DNA of 64,000 nucleotides from Micrasema longulum (GCA_022494885.1 JAGVSM010002976.1:186001-250000), one strand, 5' to 3'. Positions 33,320 to 45,393 are shown, counted from the stretch's first letter. Notes: generated by a model from the sequence alone, not told the origin. Translations and numbers: made by a program.

Positions 33320-33540
33320 TTTAAAGTTGTTTTAATGACTCCGCCCGTGACGTCTGTCGTCGCGAATTGTCATCACAAGTTGTCGTCATGAGTTGTCGCC
33401 ACGAGTTGTCGTTTGTGAGTTGTGCTGCCATTTAAACGTAGAATCTTCTAGCTGTCAAGCTGTCAAAACACACTAAATTTGTAAATAATGGCTACCCGAA
33501 AACCAAATATCTATAACAACACACGTTAAAATCAATTGGT
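33320..33540 (+). repeat. Dispersed repeat (4.4 and 52.6 kb family) with an internal minisatellite
   Basis: 'aaagttgttttaatgactcc' with 'cgtgacgt' corresponds to the family start. The middle has expanded into five units of about 13 bp at 33356-33421 (form 'gtcgtcatgagtt'). The right part 'aaaaccaaatatctataaca' corresponds to 'gaaaccggacatctatcaca' at 52.6 kb. Confidence 0.55.
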
Positions 33541-33544
33541 TATA

Positions 33545-34030
33545 ATAATTAATAAGTCTCAAGGGGCATTTATAAAAAAAAATACATGCTAATGTACTTA
33601 AAAATTGAACACAAATAAATCGAATACCTACGTAAATGCACAAAAAAAGTGAAATTAAATTAATTAAAAGATACAATAAAAAAGCTAAGTTAACTAAAAA
33701 GAATTAATGTAAACACAAAAACAGAAAGTAGGTATCTAAAAAAAATTCAAAGAAATAAAATAATTAAATGAATTCATAAAGTGTTAAGATAAGCAAGAAT
33801 GAAAAATGTAAGTGAACTAAATAATCAAGCAAGCATATTATCACGAAAAAAGAAGAAATAAAAAAAATATAAAATGCGTGTCTGCCAAGACTTAATGCGA
33901 ATAAGGCTAATCGAGCATAATAGCAAATAAAAACAAGTGTAAGGCAATATAAAAAAGCAAGGTAACAGAAAATGGAGATACAAAATTATAAAATATGTGA
34001 TATAAACCAATAAATAATTAAGTAAAAAGT
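33545..34030 (-). mobile_element. Probable LINE 3' UTR fragment
   Basis: On the minus strand the left end reads 'aaatgccccttgagac', the closing UTR phrase also seen at 45.4 kb ('aaatgccccttgggcg') and 55.3 kb ('aaatgccttttgagcg'), each shortly before a tail. The rest is A-rich with no coding remnant. Confidence 0.4.
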
Positions 34031-34734
34031 TTAAAAAAAGACTTTAACAAGTAAACAAAATAAACAGACGGTTTCGTCGCTGCGCTTGCGATTCTCAACC
34101 TGAGAACCTATAGCTATAGCTAACTTCGTGATTGATAATCCTAGAATACTGGAATGATTTTTATCCCCATGGGCGGCTTTATAGCGGAAGTGACTTATTA
34201 GTCCAAGGTTATCGTTAGCGTGAATCTGTGATATTTCAGAGTAGTTAAATTTTTCATAAAATTTCAAAAAAAATTACCGTACAGTTAAATGCTCTAATTT
34301 TACTCATTATAATAACCGTGAATATTCTTATTTAAAAAAGATAAGATTATTATAAAAATAGAGCAATCATATGTTTTAATGTAAAGGATATTCACCGACA
34401 AGCCATGTAAATTAATGCAGACTACAATTTGTTAAATAAATGAATTGGCTTAGCAAGTCCCGTAATAAAAAAACATGTATATGTTTATATTATAAGTAAA
34501 TGATATAGTAAAATAAAATCTTAAGGTTCCTATATATGTAATAAAGTAGCTTTACCTTTATTATTTGTTTTAATGAGAACAGCTGGTTTACATAAAAATA
34601 AGCCAACGCACCGAAGCGGAATTGAACTAAATAATAAAAGTGGTAGATTTTCTTATCAGGAAACGGTACTAAAGAGTATATTATGTTTCTACATACATTC
34701 ATTTGATTCGATATACTAACACACCATTATAAAT

Positions 34735-35025
34735 CTTGAATGTATTGTGTCAACAGTGTGAAAAAACCAACAGTAACCCAACATAGCGTCTATGGAAATC
34801 TAGGAATATTTTTTACGTGTTTACATTTGTATCTTTGTAAAAAGCACACTTAAACTGTTTAAGTCACGAGTAAACAAACTTAGGTTACTTTGAAGTTAAT
34901 GCTTTCAAATATATACACAGACGTAATATGTTTGTTCATGCAGTAGAAATTATTCGTCCTAATAAAAGAAAGACAGCTGGACTTTTTTCCTCTTGTGTGA
35001 AGTTGGTGAATGTTATGGCCATATT
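34735..35025. mobile_element. Scattered MITE family 3 remnants
   Basis: 'atggaaatctaggaatattt' at about 34793 and 'gaagttggtgaatgttatgg' at about 34998 match parts of the family. The stretch between is unassigned. These are old, broken copies. Confidence 0.3.
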
Positions 35026-36599
35026 ACAAACATAGATCAGAAAATCTAACAACAAATTGATTTGAATTCTGGACAATGTATCTAAATGAAGTTAATTTTG
35101 ATTTTGTTCTGTATTGCACGGTCAGAACTGTTATGTTGGGCAGCGTGCTTGAAAGAAGACCGAAGGTTAGATTCCCTATGGGATAGACCAATCGGGTTGA
35201 ATAGGCTGCCAAATCTAGTTTTGCGGACGCGGCGCACCTTGCTGGAGATAGAGAGGCGTGGAGAAGTTTGCTGGGCCAGATTGAAAAATTTTCTCCGAGT
35301 TATAACCCAGAATATAAAATAACCACCCGCACCAAAACTAAAAAGACATAAATATGATGTAGTTTGCATTGAAATCATTCTCTTGATAAATAAGTGCAGT
35401 CTTAGTCTAGTAAAATCCCATAAATTACACGCACTGACGTGCTCTGTGCCCCTTGACATAGTATTTTTCGATGATAATGATAAAGGATAATTTACAATCA
35501 TGTTCGTGAAAAGTCTTCTAAAGAAGAAACATGGTCTCAATTTTCTTTATAAAAACGTATTCTCGAATTATCTCCCTGGATTATGGTACTGGTGCAATGT
35601 TTTTTTTTTACAAACTATAGATATTTACCGTTGCCGTGTCTCTATTATTTTGCTTTTTTGACAAATGTTTCTGATGGGAACTAGGACCATTTAGAAACTC
35701 AAAAATGCGCCAAGTTTTATCTGCCGTCTTCGGACTTATGGTAAACAAATACGATTAATAACTTAAGATATGCAAAAGGTACTGGCACATTTTATTTCAA
35801 AACTCTTTCTTTAAAAATAAAAAAACCAAATCGGTTATTTTTGGGGTGCGAAAACCGGACAACGTCAATTTCGTCGATTTTAATTAGGCAAAATTAGTCC
35901 AACGTGACGTTGTCTTTTTCGCAAAGTATTGGGAAGGCGTTTGCGAGATAGTGAGAAAAAATCATTTTTCAAATACCTATTAATCAACATAGTCTGGCAT
36001 CGCATATCCTCTCAAGATCGCTGATAATATTATTTAGCGTTATGCACACGGCACATAGCACTCAATATTGAGCAATCTGTGCGCAGATTTGATTCAGAAA
36101 CGAATAAAATGAGTACGAATTGTACAGAATCTTAAAATAATCTGTTATCTATGAGAAAAAGTGTCATGGTGGCCCCTTTCCCTCATTCGGACATGTATAT
36201 TGCATGCGCCCAAATAAAAAACGAATCAAAGTTGATACCAACTTGTTCTGAAATTTTACATTCATTTACAAAATTCAAATATTTCGTGTATCACACGACA
36301 CAGTATATTCATTTAAGTCCCAAAATCTGATCAGATTTATTAAGAGAAACAACCGTTTTTTAAAACGAAAATTAAGTACACTATAGGCATCAAAATAAAA
36401 GCAGTTTAAAAATCGAGAAATGTTAGGCGCTTAGAAATTGCAAATAAAATAAAAATACATATAGATATATATCTACAGTAATAAAAATAAAGTAAATAGA
36501 AATAAAATATATTTGAATTTAAAGAATACGAAAAGAAAACAGTTATATTTGTAAAAGATACAAAATATAATAATGAACATACATACATAATTACTGACA
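35026..36599. other. No recognisable feature; overlapping open frames only
   Basis: Two frames overlap on opposite strands at 35082-35540. The plus one (78 codons) and the minus one (152 codons) cannot both be real, and neither resembles a family I know. The local sequence at 35.13-35.33 kb is GC-richer than its surroundings and could be a decayed element. Confidence 0.4.
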
Positions 36600-37700
36600 T
36601 CGTATAACTAAACAGGCGTACAGTCTATAGGGAATCTTCTATATTTCATATTGAAGAGATGAAAAATGTCTGCGTGACCGGAGTAAACAGTACTATAATA
36701 ATGACATGCTCTAAAGAAAGTCGTTTTTCTTTGAGTTAGTCCTAGGTACTGGCTAATTAAATGTAGTATAGAGTCTTGTTCTGTTGGGTACAAGATATTT
36801 TAAAGAACTTGTGAGTAAAGCGTAGTCTACAACGATGTTTACTAGTTGAAACAGGAATAATTGATCTGCAATCACTCTTCTATACTCCAGAGTTTGAATT
36901 GAATTTGGTGTACAATGAAATTGATATTTTATTAAATTAATAAATTTCTTCTGTGTCCTTTCTAGGTTGTTTATTTATTTTATATTAGGGATTCCATATA
37001 ATTGAAGCATATTCTAACTGACTTCTCACGTATGTGTTATATAGCAATGTAAAAGTTTTAATGTTTTTGAAGTCGTTAGACACTCGCATTAAAAAACCTA
37101 GCATTTTATATGCTTTATTAATAATTCCATTAATCTGAATATCGAACACAAGTTTAAAATCCAAAACTATTCCCAAGTCTCTGATAACGTTCTTCCTTGG
37201 AACTATTTCATTCATTAGAGTATACTGAAATTTTAAAGGATTATGTTTACGCGGGAAGGATATATAAGTGCATTTATTAATGTTAAGGGTAAGATGGTTG
37301 ATGCGGCAATAATCTGAGATGCGGTTCAAATCAGATGGTACGAGATTGCAGTGCACGATTGAATTTATTTTCATAAATATTTTACTATCATCAGCAAAGA
37401 GTACAGATTTGGCATGATGAAAGCATTGCTGAATGTCGTTAATAAATATATTAAATAGTAGGGGTCCTAAAACTTGTGGTACGCCAGATGTAACAGAAAA
37501 GCAGTTGGATTTGTATCCCGCAATTACTACGGCTAGTGATCTGTAATCAATGTAAGAACACATCTATCGATATAAATCACCACTGATGCCAATTAGTTTC
37601 CTTTTTAGTAGTCAAGTTTTATGATCAACTTTATCGAAGGCTTTACTAAAGTCCGTATAGATTTAATCAACTTGTAATCTGTTGTTCATATTTTTTAAAA
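36600..37700 (-). mobile_element. LINE reverse transcriptase remnant (Jockey/CR1-like), copy D
   Basis: The minus-strand frame 37563-36985 (192 codons) holds the palm of a reverse transcriptase: SGVPQ (residues 26-30), GPLLFNIFINDI (33-44), the catalytic FADD box (56-59), LNINKCTYISF and LGIVLDFKLVFDIQI, then YVRSQLEYASIIWNP at the end. Upstream, YTDFSKAFDKVDHK (about 37625-37665) is readable with stops around it. Downstream, RKTTFFRACHYYSTVYSGHA lies in another frame. 'PQV' replaces the usual 'PQG'. Stops and frameshifts make it a dead copy. Confidence 0.9.
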
Positions 37701-37849
37701 GAATTTAGAATTAGAATTTCTGATCAGTATAACGAAAGCTTTAGAGTGATGTGAGGAATATACCAAAAAACACATAACAAGTTGATTGGTGTAAAACGCA
37801 ACACATGTAGGTATTCAATTTAAAAACGGTCGCTCGAATTAATTCAAAA

Positions 37850-38085
37850 GATCATCATCATCATAGGGCACTGCATCGATACACCAATCTCAGTGTATCT
37901 ATATATTTGTTTGTTGCATGAAGGTATGTTGACCAGTCTTACGCTTTAGGAACCAGTCTAGGGACTGTGAAATATTCTAGTGGAAAAAAAAATCAAATAA
38001 ATATTTCATGTCAACCATGTCGGAAATTGAACCCAAGACCTCTTGCATGGTAAGCAAATGCGGTGAATACTACACTACGAAGCCG
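37850..38085 (-). mobile_element. SINE1 copy
   Basis: From left: (CAT)n tail, 'agggcactgcatcgatacac', 'cagtcttacgctttaggaac', 'agtctagggactgtgaaata', then the tRNA-like head with a slightly damaged B box (cggaaattgaaccc) and 'cactacgaagccgatc'. Confidence 0.8.
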
Positions 38086-38294
38086 ATCAATTTAAAATAT
38101 ACCTTTGAACAGATGTACTCGTACATATATTTATAACAAAGATAACATTTTTATTTTATTTTACACTATGTAATTACTCGTTTTTGTCAATTGGCTATTA
38201 TAAATATAATATAATTTTTTTTTGAGTGTTTAATTATGTATGGTTTTTTAGTAATACCGTGTAAGTTAAAGTTTTAAAGTGAGCTGCCAAGGAT

Positions 38295-38690
38295 ATAATA
38301 AAGTATACATTGGACAAATATGGCCCACAGAAAAGAAAATAATTGATGAACATAAAAAGAGCTTGTAAACCTGGCCACCTTGAAAAATTTACCATACTGG
38401 AACACTTTATAGACACAAGACATCTTTTCGCTTTCGAACTAATAATAAAAAGGGCAATTGAAATACACAAACATCCAAATCACACAAACAAAGACGACGG
38501 GCTGAAATTCCACCCATCATGGTTCTCGGCACTAAACACTACAAAAATAACATGGAATGTGCCAACTACCGACTACGACACAGTACAAATTACTAGTAAA
38601 TAAAAACTTTTTTTTTACAAATCTCAGAGTTTACCCTGAAGATAGCTCCTGCAATAGTAGTCGAAACATCAGTACGTCAGAACGAATCCA
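38295..38690 (+). mobile_element. Penelope-like element remnant: GIY-YIG endonuclease end and hammerhead-like core
   Basis: Frame 1 (38306-38362) reads YIGQIWPTEKKIIDEHKKSL. After a frameshift the frame continues at 38343-38603 with RACKPGHLEKFTILEHFIDT, KRAIEIHKHPNHTNKDDG and LKFHPSW. This order (YIG, EHK, final IEI..HPN..N.DDGLK) is the C-terminal GIY-YIG endonuclease of Penelope-like retroelements, which nicks target DNA for integration. Just downstream, 38636-38642 is CTGAAGA, a perfect CUGANGA core, and GAAAC follows at 38663-38667, as in the hammerhead motifs of these elements. Stem I is not convincing here. No other upstream reverse transcriptase of this class is visible. Confidence 0.7.
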
Positions 38691-38894
38691 ACTTATAAAG
38701 AATCACCCAAAAAATATACATATTGATAACAGTGACCATGAAAACTAACGCACCGTGTTTACATTTGTTCATATATTGGATTTCTAAGGATTTTTTTTCA
38801 GATAGCATAAACCTAATTTGCAAATTTATTTTTATTTTTTATTACAGTAAAATGGATACATAGTGCAGAGTGAATTCTATCATATAAAACAAAA

Positions 38895-39390
38895 TTATTT
38901 AATAAATTTTATATTTGAAGCACTTATGGTAGTTTCAGCATATCCCGCCATCGCTCGAACAGGAGTGTATGGATCCACCCTGCAGTGGCTTAGAGAAGCG
39001 CGTTGTTGGAGCTTTTCAAGCATTCCCATAAGCTCTAGGCTTTTTGCTTCCCGTTCAGCTGTAAAATTTTTGAAGGCACTGCAGTACCTAGGCAGTCCAA
39101 ATAATTGCCTGTATGCGTTATTGTATGTGACTCTTAACTTATTACATGCTGCTTGCATATAATCGTTCCATAGTTCCGCCGTGTATATGAACTTCAAATA
39201 AGATGTAAATAAAATATTCCTCACTTCGTTACTGCAATGAAAGAAGCGTCTTGCTAGCATAGAGGCCCTGACATTGATGGCTCTTCTTTGTCTCTCCATA
39301 TCCTGATCATCTTTACAATCGTCAGTCAGTATGTGCTTTAGATACTTGACTTTGAAAGTTACCGTTAAAATTTTGCTGTCCAGGAATACA
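38895..39390 (-). mobile_element. LINE reverse transcriptase C-terminal fragment (second clade)
   Basis: On the minus strand, TVTFKVKYLKHILTDDCKDD (about 39300-39370) runs into the frame 39299-38895: RQRRAINVRASMLARRFFHC, AELWNDYMQAACNKLRVTYN and NAYRQLFGLPRYCSAF. This is the region after the polymerase core in a LINE group frequent in Lepidoptera (forms such as SLW..YTQ.AYNALRVQYNNAFR.L.GLPR). It differs from copies A-E in this window. The clade is uncertain. Confidence 0.75.
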
Positions 39391-39461
39391 GGAATACCTT
39401 TGGGTTAGCTAAAAATGAATTGTTAGGTCTATTATCAAAAAGTTAAATAATGTTGTCAAAT

Positions 39462-39543
39462 GGAAATAGTGGCTAAGCGAAGAGTAAACCTTGGACCTCC
39501 AACTTGGAGTTCGCGACATTACAACGGAACTACAATCCGACTC
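39462..39543 (-). mobile_element. SINE3 tRNA-like head, degenerate
   Basis: 'agagtaaaccttggacctcc' and 'gttcgcgacattacaacgga', 'actacaatccgactca' preserve the order of the SINE3 head in reverse. The body is lost. Confidence 0.4.
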
Positions 39544-40507
39544 AAATATAAATGTTTATTGCACAAAATTCAAAGTACCGGTTTGATATAAATGTTTATA
39601 CTCAATACAAAGTTACTCTTTACTGGATACAAGGCAATAAAGTATAAAATGGAACGTCGATAAAACGGGATACAAATTGCCCGGTGGAACAATTGGCCTC
39701 GCTTGCCCCTACTTTACTAGCACGAGCGGTATATTTCCTTTCATGTCCTCCTTTGTCTGCCTTCCGGCTGCCGTGTCAAAATAATCATCGGCCATCTTGT
39801 GTACAAAGTCACAAAGTATTAGTGACAGCAAAATCATCATTAGCATTGTGAATTTCTTAATAAATTTACGATATTAATAGCATCGGTCCTTTTAAAAAAT
39901 TAGGTACCTACTAAAGAAACTGATTTTAAATAGTATTTCTGATGAAATTTTAGTATGGTAGTTCTGGCCAATAATATCAATAATATTCCAATAATTATAT
40001 CACGGGAGTAAAAATAAAAAAAAAGGTTGAAAAACGGATTTTAGGCTTGTGCAAGGCGATTTGGCAAATAAGATTACGAAGAAATGCAACCATCAGGTGT
40101 AAAGAAAAATTCTAAAAGAATCATAGCAAAGAATCTTAATTTATTTAAGAAATCTCTTAACTTATATTAAAAAAACCAGTACCGAGAAATATATTTAACA
40201 AGAAGCGTTTCAATCTTAACCAGGTTTTTACTATTTATAATTTAGTTAGCTTTTTTCTGTGGTAATAAATAATTGAATGATAAAATATATTCAAATCATA
40301 ATATTTGTAATTTTTGAAATTGAGATAATTGGTTAATTATTTTTTATTTCGTTTATTGCAGGTTCAGTGAGCCACATTATACGGATCAGGATATTATTAT
40401 CATTGGCTGTTTTCATTATATGACCCTGATTAATTAACGCGAATTAATGTAATTAAAGAACATCAATAAATATTCTGGGAAATTAATGATAGTGCAAAGG
40501 ATGTGGT
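39544..40507. other. No recognisable feature
   Basis: Includes a GC-richer patch at 39.68-39.80 kb without a recognised element; otherwise AT-rich. Confidence 0.45.
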
Positions 40508-40980
40508 TGATTTATTTATTTATTTTATTTTTTCAAGAATTAACGGTACGAGTACCTTTTACATTACATAAGTATTTACAGTGGAGTATATACAGTAACA
40601 ACTTTTTCAATGCTTACTTAGAAAGAACATAATTAAAATATTGATTCCACACTAAAATGTTTTACTAGTAATTGTTTATAAGCTGGAAATATCAATAAAA
40701 ATATGTCACCTATATCCGAATGTTTATTACCCAGCGCATGTAGACAATTCAGTACTGAAGTGCTAGAATATATTGAGATGATTGTTGCAGTGATAACGTT
40801 GAACTAGTCTAGTCACTCTAACTGGTACTTTAAAACCAATGAGGGCCAAAATTTCAGGGCTGTCCAATACTGAATTAACGATTTTAAATAGAACTAATAA
40901 ATCATTAATAGTTCTCCTGTCCCTTAATTTAATCAAATTTAATATATTTGACAAATAAGACCGGTCAACGCAATGTTTAT
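40508..40980 (-). mobile_element. LINE 3' end (Jockey/CR1-like), copy E
   Basis: On the minus strand the frame 40954-40763 reads RRTINDLLVLFKIVNSVLDS, PEILALIGFKVPVRVTRLV, the same block as RRTINDLLFIYKLLNNKIG at 20.4 kb. The 3' UTR ends in (AAAT)n, seen on the plus strand as 'tttatttatttattttattt' at 40510-40530. Confidence 0.8.
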
Positions 40981-40997
40981 CCCTTTGACGAAAACAG

Positions 40998-41431
40998 CTA
41001 ATAGGAAAGTATCACTTTTTTTTCATTTACATTTTTAAAGTAATAAAGGTCTATAAAATACTGGCCAGTAAAAAAAAATTTTTTTGCTAATTATTATGAG
41101 CATAAAAAATACTTTAAAATATGTAATTTTGAATTCCCGCAAAAACTGTGATTCTATTGGCCATGCCCCTATTACGTCACGATTCATGTTTATTTGTTCT
41201 TGGCCATCGAAATTTGTGTAGAACAATATCACGAATCTTGACGTCACAACAACCAAGGCCAAATACGTCGCATTTTTCTAGTAACATATTTTTATTAAAT
41301 TTCTTTCTTACATTTATTAATGAAAACATATTTCCACAATATCCATATTGATTTTGAAAACACAATTAGTTATTCTCAATTTATTTAATATATTTTTATC
41401 GGTATTCGTAGTATGCGATATTTCCCTATTG
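40998..41431. mobile_element. MITE family 1, copy 2 (about 430 bp)
   Basis: Ends: 'taataggaaagtatcac' and the inverted 'aatagggaaatatcgcatac'. The interior 'tattggccatgcccctatta', 'catgtttatttgttcttggc', 'cttgacgtcacaacaaccaa' and 'tatcggtattcgtagtatgc' matches copies at 9.4 and 50.9 kb. The short frames on both strands are by-products of its near-palindromic layout. Confidence 0.8.
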
Positions 41432-42740
41432 CCATATAAAGTTTTACACTGATTTCAAAATCGTCAAATAGTTTTTTCTAGTACGTAAGGTTGATAATCA
41501 ATTTTAGCAAAAACGCGTGTAACTTTTTTTTCGGGAACCAACATCTATTCCGATGATTTTTATGGCAACACCAGTGTTGACACAGTGTCTAGACTCGAAT
41601 TTGAGTCACTCAAAGAACAATAATGATAGTCTACTAAATACCATTGTATCTTTCTACTTTCTTTTATAATTTTCTCCGTATATATATATATCCTTAAAAA
41701 TGTCCATTGAGCGCTTATTCTAATAAATAAACATAAAGGACAAGTTATGAGCTCCGCACGTGAACACTTCTTCAGGATGTTGGGATTATGGAGAAGCGAT
41801 ACCAATGAAAATGAAGCTCATTTATGCTATCCAACTATTGCAATGCGTAGCATAAGTCTAAATATGCAGCAAAATGAACCAATTTAAGTTAATTTGCATA
41901 TTGTTCCATCCCATTCTATGAATCAATTGAAGACATGAGTGGATGAAGGCGTTATGTAACAAATTTTCAAAAAAGTACTTTTTAAATAAATAAATTAAAT
42001 AAAAAAATTGTGTACAGATTCATATATGGCCACCGACACCATAAATAAATAGCCGAAAACCGATTTCAAAAGCGAATGAAGGTGTTAATTTATCAATAAT
42101 TGTATTGAGTTTCTAAACTTTAACCCCCGATACCTCTCCTTTTCGTTTTTGCCACATAACGCCTTAATTCACGCATGTCTTCAATTGTGCCATGAAACTT
42201 TGTAAAATAAAAAAAAACTTTATTTCTGACCAAAAAAAAGCTTTATTTCGTAAATAAGAATTAAAAATGGGTACTTAAAAAATGCATTTAAACTGAAGAG
42301 ATAACTTAATCCTAAGAAATATTGACCAGTTTAATTATAATGCCAACATTGGTTTTTATTACTATTCATGTAATTATTATTTGGGTTTGCATTTTTTTTA
42401 CTATATCGGGTCAAACTTTAGATAACAATAAACAATTTAGTAAAGGTTTATTTTTTGTAATTTTATTTTCACAACGCATATTATGCAATTCGTCTAAAAA
42501 AAAATAAAAATTTTAACCAAAAGATGTTCCCAACACAGTGAATGTTTACAAAATTTGAAATTAAAATTTATATTGCATTAGTTAATTAAACAAACATTCG
42601 CGCTTTCGAAATAAATTTTCAATAAAGAAGATTGAGTATCGAGTCTGTAAATAGAATTTAATTGGATCGATATTGTGTTCATCACATTTCATGCCGCAAT
42701 ATATAATTTATTTGTGAATCATCAATCAGAAAAGACAATT
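41432..42740. other. No recognisable feature
   Basis: AT-rich sequence with no supported gene or repeat. Confidence 0.5.
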
Positions 42741-43844
42741 TTGCCAGTCGCTATATGGGCTGGCTCCTAATTGGTTTCAATATTGACATTTTGCGTCATT
42801 CGACGAAGAAAATCTAATTACAGAACCCAGTTTCGTAACACGAAACGATGACATAACTTGTTAAATTTTATTCTGGGTGAAAAATAATGTTCGATTATTT
42901 TGAGGTGCGCCATGTCCAGCTGGATGACGATTTCCAATTTTCAGATGAATTCAAGAGGATATGCGGTATGAGAGAAGTTTTACGAATACGTATATGAAAG
43001 TTGTCTTTCTGTCACTCTCTTGCCGATGCTTCCCCGATGCAGTGCAAAAAAGGCAACTGCATGACGCGACGGACTAATTTTGGTCTGTATTGTTCTCGGC
43101 CCATAGAAGGGAAGTGGTAAATTACAAATCTAAATAGTAGACTACTCGAGAAAACCGCGCACTGACCATGCTCTAGGACCCGTTTTGTCTGCTCTAGGGT
43201 CTGAGAGGTTGTTAGGACGATTAGGGTCTTTGCACAGGATTGTTTCTACTGTTGGTATTAGGACAATTAGGGTTTTTGCGAGGGATCAGTGTCGTGATGA
43301 GAGGTTATTTCACCTTAGTTTGATGGGATCACGTTAGGATCTGGGTTAGGATTTTTCCAGTAGTATCTTGATAATTTGATGTACTTATGTGCTTTGGGAA
43401 TCGAATTGTTTTTTTCTGTTGCTTGAGTGCATGTTTTATAAGGCAAATTCTTCTAATGTTTCTTATATGTATTTGGGTTTTGTGTCGTTTGATTTGTTTG
43501 CATTACTACATTCATCTTGCTTTTCGAGTCGAGATCTGGAGCATGCGGCCGCGGTCTCAATTTGGAACCAACACTGTATTCCTTCACTGTCATACTGGGA
43601 AATTAGAAAAAAGGGATTGTACTGACCATATTTATTTGATTGATCACAAATTGATAAGACTGCATAAAGATTCTTTGTTTTTTCATTTCTGTGGTTTGCT
43701 TGTAAAGAAATATTAAATTTATTCTTACCTAGTTTTAAAAAAAATAGATAGTGAATATGCGAAACTGAAGGAAGACACGAGTCTTTATGAACAGTTTCGG
43801 GAAAGAGGTGGGTGTTTTCATTACCCTGTTTTCGCCACCTCAAA
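42741..43844. other. Compositionally distinct segment with a 45-bp duplication
   Basis: From about 42.9 to 43.4 kb the sequence is G- and T-rich. 'ttaggacgattagggtcttt' at 43213 and 'ttaggacaattagggttttt' at 43258 are 45 bases apart, indicating a local tandem duplication. Frames on both strands at 43387-43843 overlap and are unrecognised. It may be the upstream part of the LINE fragment that follows. Confidence 0.35.
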
Positions 43845-44285
43845 ACTGAAACTTTTAAGAAGATAGTAAAGTGCTATGTGTGGTCTGTACTACTCTACGG
43901 GTTTTAAACATGGACTCTCAAGGTGAACTCTGTAAACCGATGAAATGTAGCTCTACCGGAGAACGCTGAGAATCCCTTGGGCAGATTTAGTGTCCGACGT
44001 GAGGTGCTAAGACGAGCCAGTGCCAAAAAAAAACCTCGATCCACAGTAAAACAGAGAAAACTCGCATTACTGGGCCATATCATGCGTGGAAGCAAATTTG
44101 CGCTTCTACAACTAAAGAAAGATCGAGGAAAAGCGTGGAATTGGAAGGTGACAGATGTCTTGGCCGAGAAACATCCGTGACTGGACAGGAGTTCCAGTTG
44201 GCGCTGGACTGAGATGCGTACTCTAGAGTGATCGCCAACGTCAGGGGGACCTGATACGGCACAAAAAAGAAGATTAGAATGAAAT
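43845..44285 (+). mobile_element. RTE/BovB-like LINE C-terminal fragment
   Basis: Readable blocks in shifting frames: VKCYVWSVLLYGF (about 43870-43910), TWTLKVNSVN, VRREVLRRASAK (about 43992-44030), RKLALLGHIMRGSKFALLQL (about 44050-44115) and WPRNIRDWTG (about 44160-44190). These match the C-terminal region of the RTE-type LINEs that read WSVLLYGCETWTL and KLAYLGHIMRG. At least one stop and two frameshifts are present. It differs from the VEEFVYLGS type elsewhere in the window. Confidence 0.75.
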
Positions 44286-44694
44286 TTCGTCAGCACTTTT
44301 TCCGTTTCCCTAAGTTATTTTTAATATTATATAGTATTATTATATAGTATTTACCGTACGTCTGAAGACGACGGATAAAACTGGGTGCTTTTTTGGGTTG
44401 CATGGTCATAGGTCCTATAAGATTTTTTACAATAGAGACACCCCGATTGTAAATATCTTTTTAATGTGTAGTGCGTAGCCATTGCTATATTACAATAATC
44501 TATAGTGAAAATACGAGACTACGTTTGTCTGAAGATAAGAAAGGCCGCGTTTTCTCTTAAGACAGAAATTTAGACTTGTGTTGTCTAAGCTCGTTTCAAC
44601 GTTGCGTCCCTTAACTATGGTCTAATTTGATATTTGAGACTACGGAGTAGTTCGTATTTGGCGATAATTTTCATCATTCTATTTCAATTTCCCT
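44286..44694. other. No recognisable feature
   Basis: Spacer with a small local repeat of 'attatatagtatt' near 44330-44350. Confidence 0.4.
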
Positions 44695-44782
44695 CTGCTG
44701 TAATGAATTTAGATCTTAATAACTCCCGAGGTAGTAAAATTCAGCCTACCTACAAACATTTTGATATACTTAAAAGTTTGAT
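44695..44782 (-). mobile_element. MITE family 3 outer fragment
   Basis: 'aataactcccgaggtagtaa' and 'ctacctacaaacattttgat' are the reverse of the family's outer arm (compare 7090-7142). Confidence 0.45.
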
Positions 44783-44934
44783 AAAAAAATTAAGCTCTCA
44801 AAAAATAGGTCCTAGATTTTTCTGTCGAGAAAATCACTAGTGTTTAAAATATGTAATTTGTTGACGGACTAATTTCAAAATAAACAAATCTTATTCGAAA
44901 TTTTCCACACAAATAGGATCGTGTAACGGTTTTT

Positions 44935-45260
44935 TAAAAAAATAATTTTTAAATCAGCACACAATTGTGATGGTAACAGTACTATTATTTTTTCTGTACG
45001 ACGTCGACGTCAGATATTTTTTCCAAAGTGGTTTAAAATACGCATATTTTGAATTACCTGAAAACAAGACCATTTGCAGCACATATACGTTACCGCGCAA
45101 TATATGTACGCAATATTTGTTAGAAGCGCACTCGGCGGGCATGACGCGTGACGTCAAAGTGACGTGACGCTAACTTCAAGGCATTTTGTATCTACATAAA
45201 TACTCGTTTTCGAACCTGGAAATTTTTATTGACATGTTTTTTTGTACATTGATAGTTATA
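44935..45260. mobile_element. Diverged relative of MITE family 1
   Basis: 'tttaaaatacgcatattttg' with 'aattacctgaaaac' and 'gacgtcaaagtgacgtgacg' parallel the middle of copies 1-3. The terminal 'gaaatatcac' ends are not found. The segment has partial internal symmetry, giving mirrored frames on both strands. Confidence 0.35.
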
Positions 45261-45393
45261 TTATTAGATTCTTAAAAATTCGCGCCAAATATTGAACATA
45301 TTTTTAACGTATTTCTCAAATTGAAAAAAATAATAGACCATTGAATAGGGATACAAAAAGCATAAACTATAACAAGTGTACTATTACGTAGTT

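Noticed and set aside
35082..35540. Overlapping frames of 152 (minus) and 78 (plus) codons
   Set aside because: They occupy the same DNA on both strands and neither resembles a protein family. Probably a decayed element or chance.
38636..38690. Complete functional hammerhead at the Penelope-like remnant
   Set aside because: The core is perfect, but I could not find a convincing stem I and stem II has a mismatch, so only a hammerhead-like motif is claimed.
43200..43360. Several TTAGG motifs, the insect telomere unit
   Set aside because: They are isolated and out of phase inside a 45-bp duplication, not a (TTAGG)n array.
44954..45167. Mirror-image frames on both strands sharing KYAYF
   Set aside because: They result from local inverted symmetry in a MITE-like segment, not from two genes.
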